Below are positions 36,006 through 44,545 of a DNA stretch of 64,000 bases, in pieces. The stretch comes from Myxococcales bacterium (GTDB lineage Bacteria > Myxococcota_A > Bradymonadia > UBA7976 > UBA1532). The translations under genes and the position numbers were made by a program. The DNA lies in contig JACKDL010000014.1 of NCBI GenBank assembly GCA_020633555.1, forward strand, positions 1-64,000. The letters are read 5' to 3'. The notes beneath the pieces are model-generated. The model was not told where the DNA came from, ran no database searches, and saw nothing but the letters and a program-made list of their open reading frames with translations. Numbering within the stretch: position 1 is the stretch's first letter; each line of letters opens with the position of its first letter.

Positions 36006-37058
36006 ATGCGTCGTCTGCTCCCCCTGATGGGCCTGCTGCTCTGCCTCGTCCCCGCGGCCCCCGTAGGTGCCGCCGAGGGCGACGTGGCCCGCGCCAAGGA
36101 CTACAGCCGCCGGGCCGCCCAGGCCTACAAGGCCAAGCGCTTCCAAGAGGCGCTGGAGCTGTTCAAGTCCGCCAACGCGCTGGTGCCCCACCCCAACCTC
36201 GAGGTGAACATCGGGCGCAGCTACGAGCAGCTCGAGCAGCCCGAGAACGCCATGATTCACTGCCGCCTGGCTATGCAGGCCGTGGACGCGCCCGCCCGGA
36301 CCCGCGAGGCCGCCCAGGAGTGCGTGGCCCGGCTGGAGCCGCTGCTGCAGAACCCGCAGTGGAGCATCGCCACCACCCCCGAGGGCGCCGAGCTGCGCAT
36401 TGACGGGAAGCTGGTGGGCCGCACGCCGTGGGAGGGCCCCATCCCCCCCGGCCGCCGGCAGGTGGACGCGGTGAAGGCCGGCTTCGCGCCCGCCACGCGG
36501 CCCATCATCGTTGAGCGCGGCAAGCCTGACCGGCTCACCCTGGTGCTCACCGAGGCCAAGGTGGGCGGTTTGCTGGCTTTGGACAGCATCCCCGACGGCG
36601 CCTCGGTGACCCTGGACGGCGAGTTCATCGGCACCACCCCCATCACCGGCTTCGTGGTGCCCGCCGGGCTGCACGAAATCGAGCTGAACCTGGTGGCCCA
36701 CGATCCCCAGCGGCTGCGGCTGCGGGTGGAGGACGGCGGCCTGGTGCAGCGCACCGTCACCCTGCTGAGCCCCGAGGACGCCGCCCGTGTGGGCAAGCGG
36801 CCGCAGTGGCCCGCCTGGGCGCTCATGGGCAGCGGCATCGCCGCGGCAGGCCTGGGGGCGTGGTTCGGGGTCAACGCCATCAACGCCCGGCAGGACGCCG
36901 ACGAGCTGGCCCGCACCAGCGTGAGCCGGCGCGACCAGGCCCGCTACGACACCCTGGTGAGCGACATGGAGGTCAGCCGCACCGCGGCGGACGTGCTGGT
37001 GATCACCGGCAGCGCGGCCATCATCGGCGGGCTGACCTGGCTGCTCTGGCCGGAGTAG
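36006..37058 (+). CDS. Secreted TPR and PEGA-domain protein
   Basis: 350 residues. A signal peptide (ending near VGAAEG) is followed by TPR-like helices at about residues 25-110 (AYKAKRFQEALELFKSAN). Two PEGA domains follow (about 118-185: SIATTPEGAELRIDGKLVGRTP, then about 190-255), and a C-terminal hairpin of two hydrophobic segments closes the protein. It lies 27 bp after the PEGA-domain kinase and is probably in the same transcript. Such proteins may work as envelope adaptors for the kinase. No enzymatic motif is seen. Confidence 0.85.
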   Translation: MRRLLPLMGLLLCLVPAAPVGAAEGDVARAKDYSRRAAQAYKAKRFQEALELFKSANALVPHPNLEVNIGRSYEQLEQPENAMIHCRLAMQAVDAPARTREAAQECVARLEPLLQNPQWSIATTPEGAELRIDGKLVGRTPWEGPIPPGRRQVDAVKAGFAPATRPIIVERGKPDRLTLVLTEAKVGGLLALDSIPDGASVTLDGEFIGTTPITGFVVPAGLHEIELNLVAHDPQRLRLRVEDGGLVQRTVTLLSPEDAARVGKRPQWPAWALMGSGIAAAGLGAWFGVNAINARQDADELARTSVSRRDQARYDTLVSDMEVSRTAADVLVITGSAAIIGGLTWLLWPE

Positions 37059-37067
37059 CCGCCGCCC

Positions 37068-38228
37068 CTACCAGAGCGAGTAGCTGGCCAACTCGCAGCG
37101 GATGGGCCCGTTGCGCAGGGGCTCGCGTGTCTCGGGCTTCAGGCCGATGGCCTTCAGCGGGGCCTTCTCGCCTGCCAGGATCCAGGCCGTCCACCCCGAG
37201 AAGCGGTGCTTGAGGACCGAGCCGAGCTGGTCGTACAGCGTCCGCAGGGCCTCCACTTCGCCCAGGCGCTCGCCATAAGGGGGGTTGCTCACCAGCACCC
37301 CCGGCCCGGGCGCAGGCGCCTCGGTGTCCACCAGATCGCGCACCTCGAAGCGGATCAGATCGGCCACCCCGGCCCGCTCGGCGTTGCGCCGGGCCATGGC
37401 CACCATGCGGGGATCCACGTCGCTGCCCACGATGAGGGTGGGGGTGATCTTCGCCGCCCCGCGCACCTCGGCGACGGTGGCCTCGAAGGCGGCGCCGTCG
37501 TGATCGGCCCAGTGCTGGCAGGCGAAGCGCTCGCCCAGGCCCAGGCGCACCAGGCCCGGCGCGCGGCCGGCCGCCTGCAGGGCCGCCTCGATGACCAGGG
37601 TGCCCGAGCCGCACATGGGATCCATGAAGGGCTGCCCGGGCTGCCAGCCGGAGCGCGCGATGAGGCCCGCGGCCAGGGTCTCCTTCAGGGGCGCCTCGCC
37701 CGCCTCGCGCCGGTAGCCGCGGCGGTGCAGGCGCGCGCCGCTGGCGTCCAGGGACAGCACCGCGCGCCCCTCGGACAGCCGCACGTGGATGACCACCTCG
37801 GGGCGGCGGCGATCCACGTTGGGCCGGCGGCCGCGCAGCTCCCGCATGCGATCGGCGATGGCGTCCTTCACCACCAGGGCCGAGTGGCCCGTGTGGGTGA
37901 GCCGCCCCTGCGTGCCCTGAGCCTCGACGGCAAAGGTGCGGTGCAGGTCGAACCACTGCTCCCACGACACCCGCCGGACCCCGCCATAGAGGGCCTCCTT
38001 CGAGGCCGCGGGGAACTCGGCGATGGGCATGAGCACCCGGTTGGCCAGGCGGCTGTGCAGGTTCACCCGCCAGAGGCCCACCCGATCGGCCTCGAAGTGC
38101 ACCCCGCGGTGGGCAGGGTGCACGCTGGCGAGGCCCAGGGCCTCCAGCTCGGCGGCCAGGTGGCGCTCGGCGCCGCCGTCGCAGCTCGCGAAGCAGGGGC
38201 GCGGGCGGTGGGGCGCGGTGCGGCTCAT
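37068..38228 (-). CDS. rlmL: 23S rRNA m2G2445-type methyltransferase (RlmL half)
   Basis: 386 residues: a THUMP domain at about 45-165, then a class I SAM-dependent methyltransferase with MDPMCGSGTLVIEAAL (motif I region) and VLVSNPPYGERL (NPPY catalytic motif). It matches the N-terminal half of Escherichia coli RlmKL, which methylates G2445 on N2. The C-terminal RlmK half is absent here but is encoded by the gene directly upstream, with ATGA overlap. THUMP binds the rRNA. Rapid NPPY N6/N2-type chemistry is family knowledge; specificity is inferred from the pairing. Confidence 0.88.
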   Translation of the reverse strand: MSRTAPHRPRPCFASCDGGAERHLAAELEALGLASVHPAHRGVHFEADRVGLWRVNLHSRLANRVLMPIAEFPAASKEALYGGVRRVSWEQWFDLHRTFAVEAQGTQGRLTHTGHSALVVKDAIADRMRELRGRRPNVDRRRPEVVIHVRLSEGRAVLSLDASGARLHRRGYRREAGEAPLKETLAAGLIARSGWQPGQPFMDPMCGSGTLVIEAALQAAGRAPGLVRLGLGERFACQHWADHDGAAFEATVAEVRGAAKITPTLIVGSDVDPRMVAMARRNAERAGVADLIRFEVRDLVDTEAPAPGPGVLVSNPPYGERLGEVEALRTLYDQLGSVLKHRFSGWTAWILAGEKAPLKAIGLKPETREPLRNGPIRCELASYSLW

Positions 38229-39157
38229 GAACTCCCCTTCACCAGGTGCCAGCAGCGGTGCGGGCGCTTGCCCTCGAAGTCGGGCGGCACGGTCTGGTCG
38301 GTGATCTCGGTGACCGCCAGCCCCGGCAGGCTGGCCTGGAGCTGAAAGCGGCGGCGGTTGGTGCTGAACCAGATCTGCCCGCCGGGCGCGGTCACCCGGG
38401 CCACCCGGCGCAGCAGCTCGCCGTGATCGCGCTGCACGTCCAGGGTGCCCTCCATGCGCTTGGAGTTGCTGAACGTGGGCGGATCACAGATCACCACGTC
38501 GAACTGGCCGGGGCGCTGCTCGGCCAGCCACGCCATGACGTCGGCCTGCACCGGCTCGTGCTGTGGGCCTTGCAGGTGGTTCAGCGCCAGGTTGCGGCCC
38601 GCCCAGTCCAGGTAGGTGTGGCTCAGATCCACCGTGGTGGAGCCGCGGGCGCCCCCGTCGGCGGCGTAGACCGTGAAGCTGCCCGTGTAGGCGTACAGGT
38701 TGAGCACGCGGCGGCCCGCGCTGGCCTCGCGCACCATGGCGCGGGTCTGGCGGTGATCCAGGAACAGGCCGGTGTCCAGGTAGTCGCTCAGGTTCACCTG
38801 GAAGCGCAGCCCGCCCTCCTCGACCACGAACATGGCGCGCTCGCGGGCCAGGCGCGTGTACTGGGCGTCGCCGCGCTGCCGGTCGCGCCGCTTGACGAAC
38901 ACGTCGTCCACCGCCACGCCCAGGGCCTCGGCCGCGGCGGCGCACATGGCCTGGATCCAGTCGTCGTCGGCGGGCTCGCCGGCCCGCACGAACTCCGCCA
39001 GGTACAGGCGGTCGTGGTAGCGGTCCACCACCAGCGGCACCTCGGGGATGTCGCGGTCGTAGAGGCGCAGGCAGGTGATCCCCTCGCGGCTCGCCCACTT
39101 GCGGCGGTGCTTCCACACCTTCCGCAGCCGGTTGCCGAACATGGCGGCTTGGGCCAT
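38225..39157 (-). CDS. rlmK: 23S rRNA m7G2069-type methyltransferase (RlmK half)
   Basis: 310 residues resembling the C-terminal half of Escherichia coli RlmKL. It begins with FGNRLRKVWKHRRKW and CLRLYDRDIPEVPLVVDRY and has VLNLYAYTGSFTVYAA as the SAM motif I. DPPTFSNSKRM is the typical catalytic segment. ATG 39155-39157 is chosen; GTG 39178 would add seven residues. It is coupled to the RlmL gene by ATGA, so a fusion protein elsewhere is here two genes in swapped order. It is divergent from purN with only 45 bp between starts. Confidence 0.88.
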   Translation of the reverse strand: MAQAAMFGNRLRKVWKHRRKWASREGITCLRLYDRDIPEVPLVVDRYHDRLYLAEFVRAGEPADDDWIQAMCAAAAEALGVAVDDVFVKRRDRQRGDAQYTRLARERAMFVVEEGGLRFQVNLSDYLDTGLFLDHRQTRAMVREASAGRRVLNLYAYTGSFTVYAADGGARGSTTVDLSHTYLDWAGRNLALNHLQGPQHEPVQADVMAWLAEQRPGQFDVVICDPPTFSNSKRMEGTLDVQRDHGELLRRVARVTAPGGQIWFSTNRRRFQLQASLPGLAVTEITDQTVPPDFEGKRPHRCWHLVKGSS

Positions 39158-39202
39158 GGTCCGCTCGGCGGGGCTCACCGGTGCCCCCGCGAGGAGGTGG
39201 GC

Positions 39203-39847
39203 GTGGCGCTGCGGGTGGCGATCCTCTTGTCGGGGCGAGGCAGCAACGCCCAGGCCCTGCTCGACGACTGCGCCGCCGGCGGGCACGCCCAGGTGGTGCG
39301 GGTCATCAGCAACCGCCCGGGCGCGCTGGGGCTGAAGCGGGCCGAGGCCGCGGGGGTGCCCGCCGCCGTGGTGGACCACCGCGCCTTCCCCGATCGGGCG
39401 GCGTTCGAGGCGGCCCTGCACGGGGCGCTCACGGCCTGCGGGGCCGAGCTGGTGTGTCTGGCGGGGTTCATGCGGTTGCTCACGGCGCCCTTCGTCGAGG
39501 CGTGGCACGACAGGCTGATCAACATCCACCCCTCGCTGCTGCCCGCCTTCCCGGGGCTCGACACCCACGCGCGGGCGCTGGCGGAGGGGGTGCGGTTCCA
39601 CGGCTGCACCGTGCACTTCGTGCGGGCGGCCATGGACGCCGGCCCCATCATCGGGCAGGCGGCCGTGCCGGTCCACCCCAGTGACGACGCCGACTCGCTG
39701 GCGGAGCGGGTGCTGGCGGCAGAGCACCGCCTGTACCCATGGGCCGTGCGCGCCATTGCGGCCGGTCGGGTGACCGTCCGCGACGAGCGGGCCGTCATCG
39801 AGGGGTGGGGGCCACCGGCGGGGCCCTGGTTGAACCCCGCGCAGTAG
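39203..39847 (+). CDS. purN: Phosphoribosylglycinamide formyltransferase (PurN)
   Basis: 214 residues from GTG 39203, with AGGAGG five bases upstream. Conserved PurN elements: VAILLSGRGSNAQAL at the N-terminus, VISNRPG, LAGFMRLLTAPFV, and the catalytic NIHPSLLPAFPG with Asn and His. It also has GCTVHFVRAAMDAGPIIGQAAV, where Asp completes the site. It transfers formyl from 10-formyltetrahydrofolate to GAR in purine synthesis. It stands alone. Confidence 0.95.
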   Translation: MALRVAILLSGRGSNAQALLDDCAAGGHAQVVRVISNRPGALGLKRAEAAGVPAAVVDHRAFPDRAAFEAALHGALTACGAELVCLAGFMRLLTAPFVEAWHDRLINIHPSLLPAFPGLDTHARALAEGVRFHGCTVHFVRAAMDAGPIIGQAAVPVHPSDDADSLAERVLAAEHRLYPWAVRAIAAGRVTVRDERAVIEGWGPPAGPWLNPAQ

Positions 39848-39888
39848 CAGCCCGTGGGCGTCGGCTGCTCAGGGCCGAGGCCGGGGGC

Positions 39889-40164
39889 TCAGGCGAGCTT
39901 GCGGCCCTTGCGGGTCTCGTAGACGTAGTCCACCAGGCCACCCTGCCGGAACTGCATCTTCACCCGGCCGTCCTCACGCTCGACGGTCGCCGACTGCATG
40001 TTGTCCAAGGTGGCTTCCTTGGCCATGCGGATCGCGTCGTCGCGATCATCGATCCGCTCTTCGCCGTCGCGGGTCGTGAGGATGTAGGCAAAGCTGCGAT
40101 CATCCTCGTGCTCGTCGTCGTTCTCGTCGTCGATGCTATCGTACTCCGGCAGCTCGCGATCCAT
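39889..40164 (-). CDS. Small acidic protein of unknown function
   Basis: 91 residues. The N-terminal third is a run of Asp and Glu; the rest is a compact alpha/beta-like segment ending in basic KGRKLA. No family is recognised. GGAAAGGGCC precedes the ATG. It follows the MarR gene on the minus strand after 106 bp. The strong GC3 pattern supports a real gene. Confidence 0.7.
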   Translation of the reverse strand: MDRELPEYDSIDDENDDEHEDDRSFAYILTTRDGEERIDDRDDAIRMAKEATLDNMQSATVEREDGRVKMQFRQGGLVDYVYETRKGRKLA

Positions 40165-40270
40165 GGTGCGGCCCTTTCCTTCGCCCGACCCTCGGGCGGC
40201 GGCGCAATATGCCGTCGAGGTCCAGGGGGCGCAAGGCTTTTTGCCTGGGGGCGGATCCGCGCGTGGCGGC

Positions 40271-40759
40271 TCAACGGCCCTGGGGCGGGAGCGTGTCTTC
40301 GCTCTCCAGGATGGGCGAGCCGTCGAGGTCGTCGGCCTCCATCATGTGGACCACCTGCTTGAGCACCTGATCCAGACGCGCCTGCTCATCGGCGGGCAAG
40401 GCCGCGAGCTGCGACGCGAAGCGATCCTGCAGGGGCGAGGGCGCCTCGGAGGCCAGCCGCCGGCCCGGGGGCGTGAGCTCGATGAGCACCTGCCGGCGGT
40501 CGGCAGCGCTGCGCTGGCGGCGGACCAGCCCGCGGGCCTCGAGCCGGTCGAGGATGCCCGTGATGGTGGCCTGGCTGAGCGAGACCCCCCGCGCCAGCGC
40601 GCCGGCGGTGCACTCCCCCTCGGTGGCCAGGTACCGCAGGCACACGAGCTGCGGCGAGGTGAGGTTGCACGCCTGCGCCAGCCGGCGGCTGTGCAGGTCG
40701 ATGGCGCGGGTGATCCGCCGCAGCGAGCCCAGGATCTGATCTTCAAAGGGGCTGGACAT
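40271..40759 (-). CDS. MarR family transcriptional regulator
   Basis: 162 residues from ATG 40757-40759, with GAGGTG just upstream. The winged helix has LTSPQLVCLRYL, the recognition region SLSQATITGILDRLEARGLVRR and the wing RSAADRRQVLIELTPPGRRL. These are typical of MarR dimers that bind palindromes and respond to small ligands. The target is not evident; it may regulate its own operon, which starts at the mrfA-like gene or at a nearer promoter. Confidence 0.93.
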   Translation of the reverse strand: MSSPFEDQILGSLRRITRAIDLHSRRLAQACNLTSPQLVCLRYLATEGECTAGALARGVSLSQATITGILDRLEARGLVRRQRSAADRRQVLIELTPPGRRLASEAPSPLQDRFASQLAALPADEQARLDQVLKQVVHMMEADDLDGSPILESEDTLPPQGR

Positions 40760-40813
40760 GACACCTCGGGGCTGGTCGGCCACGGGCCACTCTGCGGCAC
40801 CGGCCGGCCGGGA

Positions 40814-41362
40814 TCAACCGGGCACCAGGCGCCTGCGCAGCCGGATCAGGCGGCGGCGGATGTCCTGGGGGAAGGGCCACATGTACAGGTAGTCGGCGCC
40901 CGTGAACCGCTCGGCGGTGCTCTCGATGAGCCAGTCCGGGATCTCGCCCTTCACGGCCGCCCACACGCGAAAGGTCTCGGCGTAGCCCCGCCACTCCCAG
41001 CCCGCGCGGGCGGTGACGCCCACCGGCAGGCAGAGCAGGTAGCTGAGCTCGAACAGCACGGGAAAGCGCTGGGCGTCGCGCAGGTGGACCGCCTCGTGGC
41101 GCAGCAGCGCGTAGAGGTCGAAGGGCGTGGTGAGGGCGTACCAGCGCCGCGACGGGAAGTAGATCTTCCCGAACATGACGGTGGTGTAGCTGCTCAGGTA
41201 GTGGCGGTTGAAGGGCCGGACCGCCCGGGCGATGGCCCGCTGCAGCCAGGACTCGTCCTTGAAGCGGACGTCGAAGCCCCGCAGCCCGCGGCGCATGGCT
41301 TCGATGAGGGCGTCCACGTCCTCGGAGGTGACGGGGCGCCCCTGGGGGATGGGTGGGAGCAT
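40814..41362 (-). CDS. HEXXH-containing protein of unknown function
   Basis: 182 residues. It has a zinc-ligand-like motif RHEAVHLRD at about residues 88-96 and a helical hydrophobic stretch next to it (FELSYLLCLPVGV). A conserved-looking acidic Glu in GWEWRGYAE about 30 residues later could be the third ligand. The protein may be a membrane-associated metallopeptidase-like enzyme. No signal peptide. It lies 37 bp after the lipoprotein gene on the minus strand. Confidence 0.72.
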   Translation of the reverse strand: MLPPIPQGRPVTSEDVDALIEAMRRGLRGFDVRFKDESWLQRAIARAVRPFNRHYLSSYTTVMFGKIYFPSRRWYALTTPFDLYALLRHEAVHLRDAQRFPVLFELSYLLCLPVGVTARAGWEWRGYAETFRVWAAVKGEIPDWLIESTAERFTGADYLYMWPFPQDIRRRLIRLRRRLVPG

Positions 41363-41399
41363 GGGCCCCAGGATCAGGTCGGGCCCGGGCAGCGGGCGA

Positions 41400-43118
41400 T
41401 CAGTTCAGCTTCATCTGCTGGCGGATCTCGATGCCCTTGGCTGTGAAGTGCAGGCCGTAGCTGGTGTAGCCCATGGCGCCGCCGAGGGCCTCGAGGATGG
41501 CCTTCTCTTCGCCGCCCATGGGGGCCGACTGCTGGATGAGCTTCATGAACTCGCCCACGTCGTAGCCGAAGTGCAGCACGGGGGCCTCGGCGGGGGCGGC
41601 GCTCAGCAGGCCGCTGAGCTTCGCCTCGACGCCCTGGCCCACCGAGACGGCGATGGCGGCGTTGTTCATGGCGATGTGCGGGGCCTCGACCACCGGCGGG
41701 ATCATGCCGGGGGGCAGCGCCACGGCCTTGCCGTCGGCGGCCACGTTCAGGCTGGCCAGGGGCGGCACCATGCCCTTGGCCATGGCCAGGAGCTGGTCGG
41801 CGCCCTCGGCGGCCAACAGGGCGTAGCCCTTGATGTTCTTGGGCTGACCGCCGGTGAACTCGCCGCTCTCGAGCACCACCCGCAGGCCGCGCAGGCCGTT
41901 GATGACCGGGGGCAGGGGCTGGTTCATGCCGGCCGCCGCCTGGTTGACGCCCTCGTTGAACTCGGCGAACTGCTGGCACTTGAAGGGGGCCGCCTGCAGG
42001 GCCTTCACCTGGGCCTTGGCGAACTCGATGGTCTTGCCCACGTCCAGGCCCAGGCCGAACTGCATGAGCGCCTTGTCGGCCATGGCGCCGGGCAGCTTGG
42101 CGGTGAGGCCGGCCAGATCCTTGGCCAGGCCGGCGTCCAGCTCCACCACGTACTTGGCGGCCCAGGTGCTGGCGCTCATCTCGGTGTAGCCGAAGACCAT
42201 GCGGGGCGCCTTGGCCACCATGGCCTTGATCTCGCCCTTGCACACGCCGTCCAGCGGCGGGGTGGGGGCGCCGATGGCGTCCCAGATGGCCTTGTTGGTG
42301 CCGGTGGCGTCGCCCATGACGGTGGCGGCGATGACGTTCAGGTCGATGACGCCGGTGCCAAAGGCCTGGAAGCCGTAGGCGCTGTTGATCTGCGCCAGGG
42401 TGCCCGCGTCGGCGAAGGTCTTGGCCGGCTTCTCCTGGCCGAAGGCCAGCGGCAGCAGCTTGGCCATGGCGCCGTCGGGGCCGCCGGTGGCCACCAGCTC
42501 GTTGCCGATGATGGCGATGGCGGCGGTCACGCCGTCGTCGCTGATCTTGTAGTACTCCAGCTCGCCGAGCTTGGCGGTGGGGGCCTTCATGCCCGACTTG
42601 GTCTCGACCCGCCCGATCATCGCCTTGAAGGCGTTGGGGTCCTTCAGGGTGAGCCGCATGACGGGCAGCACGCCCACGCCGTAGAGCGCGAACATGGGCT
42701 GGGTGTCGATGCCCAGCTTCTCCAGGCCGGCGCGGTTGAAGTTGCCCTTCAGCTCCTCGGCCAGGGCCCGGCCCACCTTCTCCTCGGGGCGATCGCTGGC
42801 GGGCTCGGCCAGGGCCTTGGTGAGCTCCTCGTCGAGCTTCTTGGTCAGCGGCTCGAACAGGCCGAAGATCTTGTCCATGGCCTCTTTGGGCATGGGCTGG
42901 CCGCTGGCGAAGACGTAGGGCGAGTCCGCGGGGATGTGGGCGAGCATGGCCGAGGCGGCCGCCGTGGGGGCCGCGCCGGCGGCGCCCTGGGCGCCCGCCT
43001 GGGCCTGCTGGGCCGCGGGCTTGCCCGCGCCGCCCTCGCCGTCACCGCCCTTGTTGCACCCTGCGAAGGCCAGGCCGGTCATCGCCGTGGCCAGGATAAG
43101 CGCCTTGCTCAGCCGCAT
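41400..43118 (-). CDS. Lipoprotein of unknown function
   Basis: 572 residues; GGAGG lies eight bases before the ATG. The signal peptide ends in a lipobox (LAFAGC), then a Gly/Ala/Gln linker to residue 55. The rest is an alternating alpha/beta fold with two Cys (in DGVCKGE and PFKCQQF) that may form a disulfide. It looks like the large periplasmic lipoproteins seen in Myxococcota, but I cannot name a family. It is downstream of mrfB by 47 bp on the minus strand. Confidence 0.8.
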   Translation of the reverse strand: MRLSKALILATAMTGLAFAGCNKGGDGEGGAGKPAAQQAQAGAQGAAGAAPTAAASAMLAHIPADSPYVFASGQPMPKEAMDKIFGLFEPLTKKLDEELTKALAEPASDRPEEKVGRALAEELKGNFNRAGLEKLGIDTQPMFALYGVGVLPVMRLTLKDPNAFKAMIGRVETKSGMKAPTAKLGELEYYKISDDGVTAAIAIIGNELVATGGPDGAMAKLLPLAFGQEKPAKTFADAGTLAQINSAYGFQAFGTGVIDLNVIAATVMGDATGTNKAIWDAIGAPTPPLDGVCKGEIKAMVAKAPRMVFGYTEMSASTWAAKYVVELDAGLAKDLAGLTAKLPGAMADKALMQFGLGLDVGKTIEFAKAQVKALQAAPFKCQQFAEFNEGVNQAAAGMNQPLPPVINGLRGLRVVLESGEFTGGQPKNIKGYALLAAEGADQLLAMAKGMVPPLASLNVAADGKAVALPPGMIPPVVEAPHIAMNNAAIAVSVGQGVEAKLSGLLSAAPAEAPVLHFGYDVGEFMKLIQQSAPMGGEEKAILEALGGAMGYTSYGLHFTAKGIEIRQQMKLN

Positions 43119-43165
43119 CTCTCACCCCTCCGGCGCCCTGGGGCGCCTGCAAAATCGGGCGCCGC

Positions 43166-44545
43166 TTAGCACTTCGGGGCGTGCCTCGCAAGCCGGGCCA
43201 GCCCCAGCCGCCCCGCCCGGGCGGTCTGCGGGACCTGGGCCGCGACGGCATAGATCTGCTCGGCGCGGGGAGGATCGAGGGTCTCGGCGGCCCGGGCCAG
43301 GGCCAGCGCCGCCTGGGGACAGCGCAGCACCAGGCTGTCGGCGCCGTCGGCCCGCTGCAGCAGCACGTCGAGCAGGGCCACCATGCTCAGGATGTCATCG
43401 CGGTTGTGGTGCACCACGTCCACCAGCGCCCGGGGATCGCCCCCCTGCAGCCAGGCGGTGTAGCGCGCCGGCACGCCCGCGCCGGGCACGTCGCCGTGGC
43501 GGCGCAGGCCCAGGTGGGCGGCCTCGAGGGTGGTGAGCTTGCGGTTCGGCAGGCCGTCGCCCAGCAGGCGCCGGCTGATGGGCAGCAGGTCCAGGTGGCC
43601 GCGCAGGTGCACGAAGGGATCGGGCAGGCCGTGGGCCCGGTAGCGCACCGCCAGCAGGGGAGCGTCGTAGGTGCGCCCGTTGAAGCTCACGGCCCAGTCG
43701 GCCTCGGCCACCCGCTCGGCCAGCGCCGCCAGCGCGCCGGGCTCCTCGTCGGGCGTGCGCAGCAGCCACTGCTCGAGCACCCAGGCCCCGCCGGCGAAGT
43801 GCAGCGCCCCGACGAGGAAGGGCAGCGTGCCCTGCCCCACCGCCAGGCCGGTGGTCTCGAGGTCGAAGAACACCGCCCGGCGGGGATCGAAGTCGGCGAA
43901 GACGGCGTCGCGGGCCAGCAGGGCCGTGAGCGCCAGAGGCCGGCCCAGCAGATCGCCCAGGGGCACGTCGCCGTGGCGGTGCGCACCCGACCACCAGCCG
44001 TCGATGCGCCAGCAGCGGCCTTGGGGGGTGTCGGCGGCCACACCCGGCAGGCACGCGGCCAGGGCGTCCAGCCGCAGATCGGGGGCCGGGGGCGGGGCGG
44101 CGCCCACCACCGAGGCCCGGAGCTGTGCCAGCCGGCCCGCCACCCCGGCGGCCGGGGGCGGCGGCGGGGCGGCCTGCGCATCGGCCGCGGCCAGCGCCTG
44201 GACCCGCGCCTGGATGCGGGCGAGCGCGGCCTGCGGATCGGGGGCCACCGTCGTCCGCGCGGGGGTGCAGCGGGCGGCGCCGCGGGAACGGGGGTTCGCG
44301 CGCGCTCGGCGTGGCGCTGCAGCGCGGCCCGGTGACGGTCGAGGAACGAAGGGGCTCCAGGGCGGGCGCTGGCCGCTGCAGGGCGGGCATCGGCGGGGCG
44401 GGCATCGGCGGGCGGGCGCTGGGGGCACCGGCGGCGCCAGCGGCGCCCCGCGCAGCGCCTGGGCCCGGCGCCGGGTCAGCGCCTGCAGCCGATCGGCCAC
44501 CTCGTCGGGCGTGCGGCAGACCAACCCCGGCAGCCCGTCGCTCAC
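43166..44545 (-). CDS. MrfB/YprB-like RNase H-fold exonuclease
   Basis: 459 residues from GTG 44543-44545, overlapping the helicase stop (GTGA). The catalytic part has DEDD-type motifs: VFFDLETTGL (about residue 225), SFNGRTYDAPLL, and HHNRDDILSM. Bacillus subtilis YprB (MrfB) with YprA (MrfA) repairs mitomycin adducts independently of UvrABC. A C-terminal helical, TPR-like tail follows. Residues of about 48-100 are Cys/Arg/Pro-rich with rare codons while another frame there has normal GC3, so two compensating frameshifts are likely. Confidence 0.85.
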   Translation of the reverse strand: MSDGLPGLVCRTPDEVADRLQALTRRRAQALRGAPLAPPVPPAPARRCPPRRCPPCSGQRPPWSPFVPRPSPGRAAAPRRARANPRSRGAARCTPARTTVAPDPQAALARIQARVQALAAADAQAAPPPPPAAGVAGRLAQLRASVVGAAPPPAPDLRLDALAACLPGVAADTPQGRCWRIDGWWSGAHRHGDVPLGDLLGRPLALTALLARDAVFADFDPRRAVFFDLETTGLAVGQGTLPFLVGALHFAGGAWVLEQWLLRTPDEEPGALAALAERVAEADWAVSFNGRTYDAPLLAVRYRAHGLPDPFVHLRGHLDLLPISRRLLGDGLPNRKLTTLEAAHLGLRRHGDVPGAGVPARYTAWLQGGDPRALVDVVHHNRDDILSMVALLDVLLQRADGADSLVLRCPQAALALARAAETLDPPRAEQIYAVAAQVPQTARAGRLGLARLARHAPKC

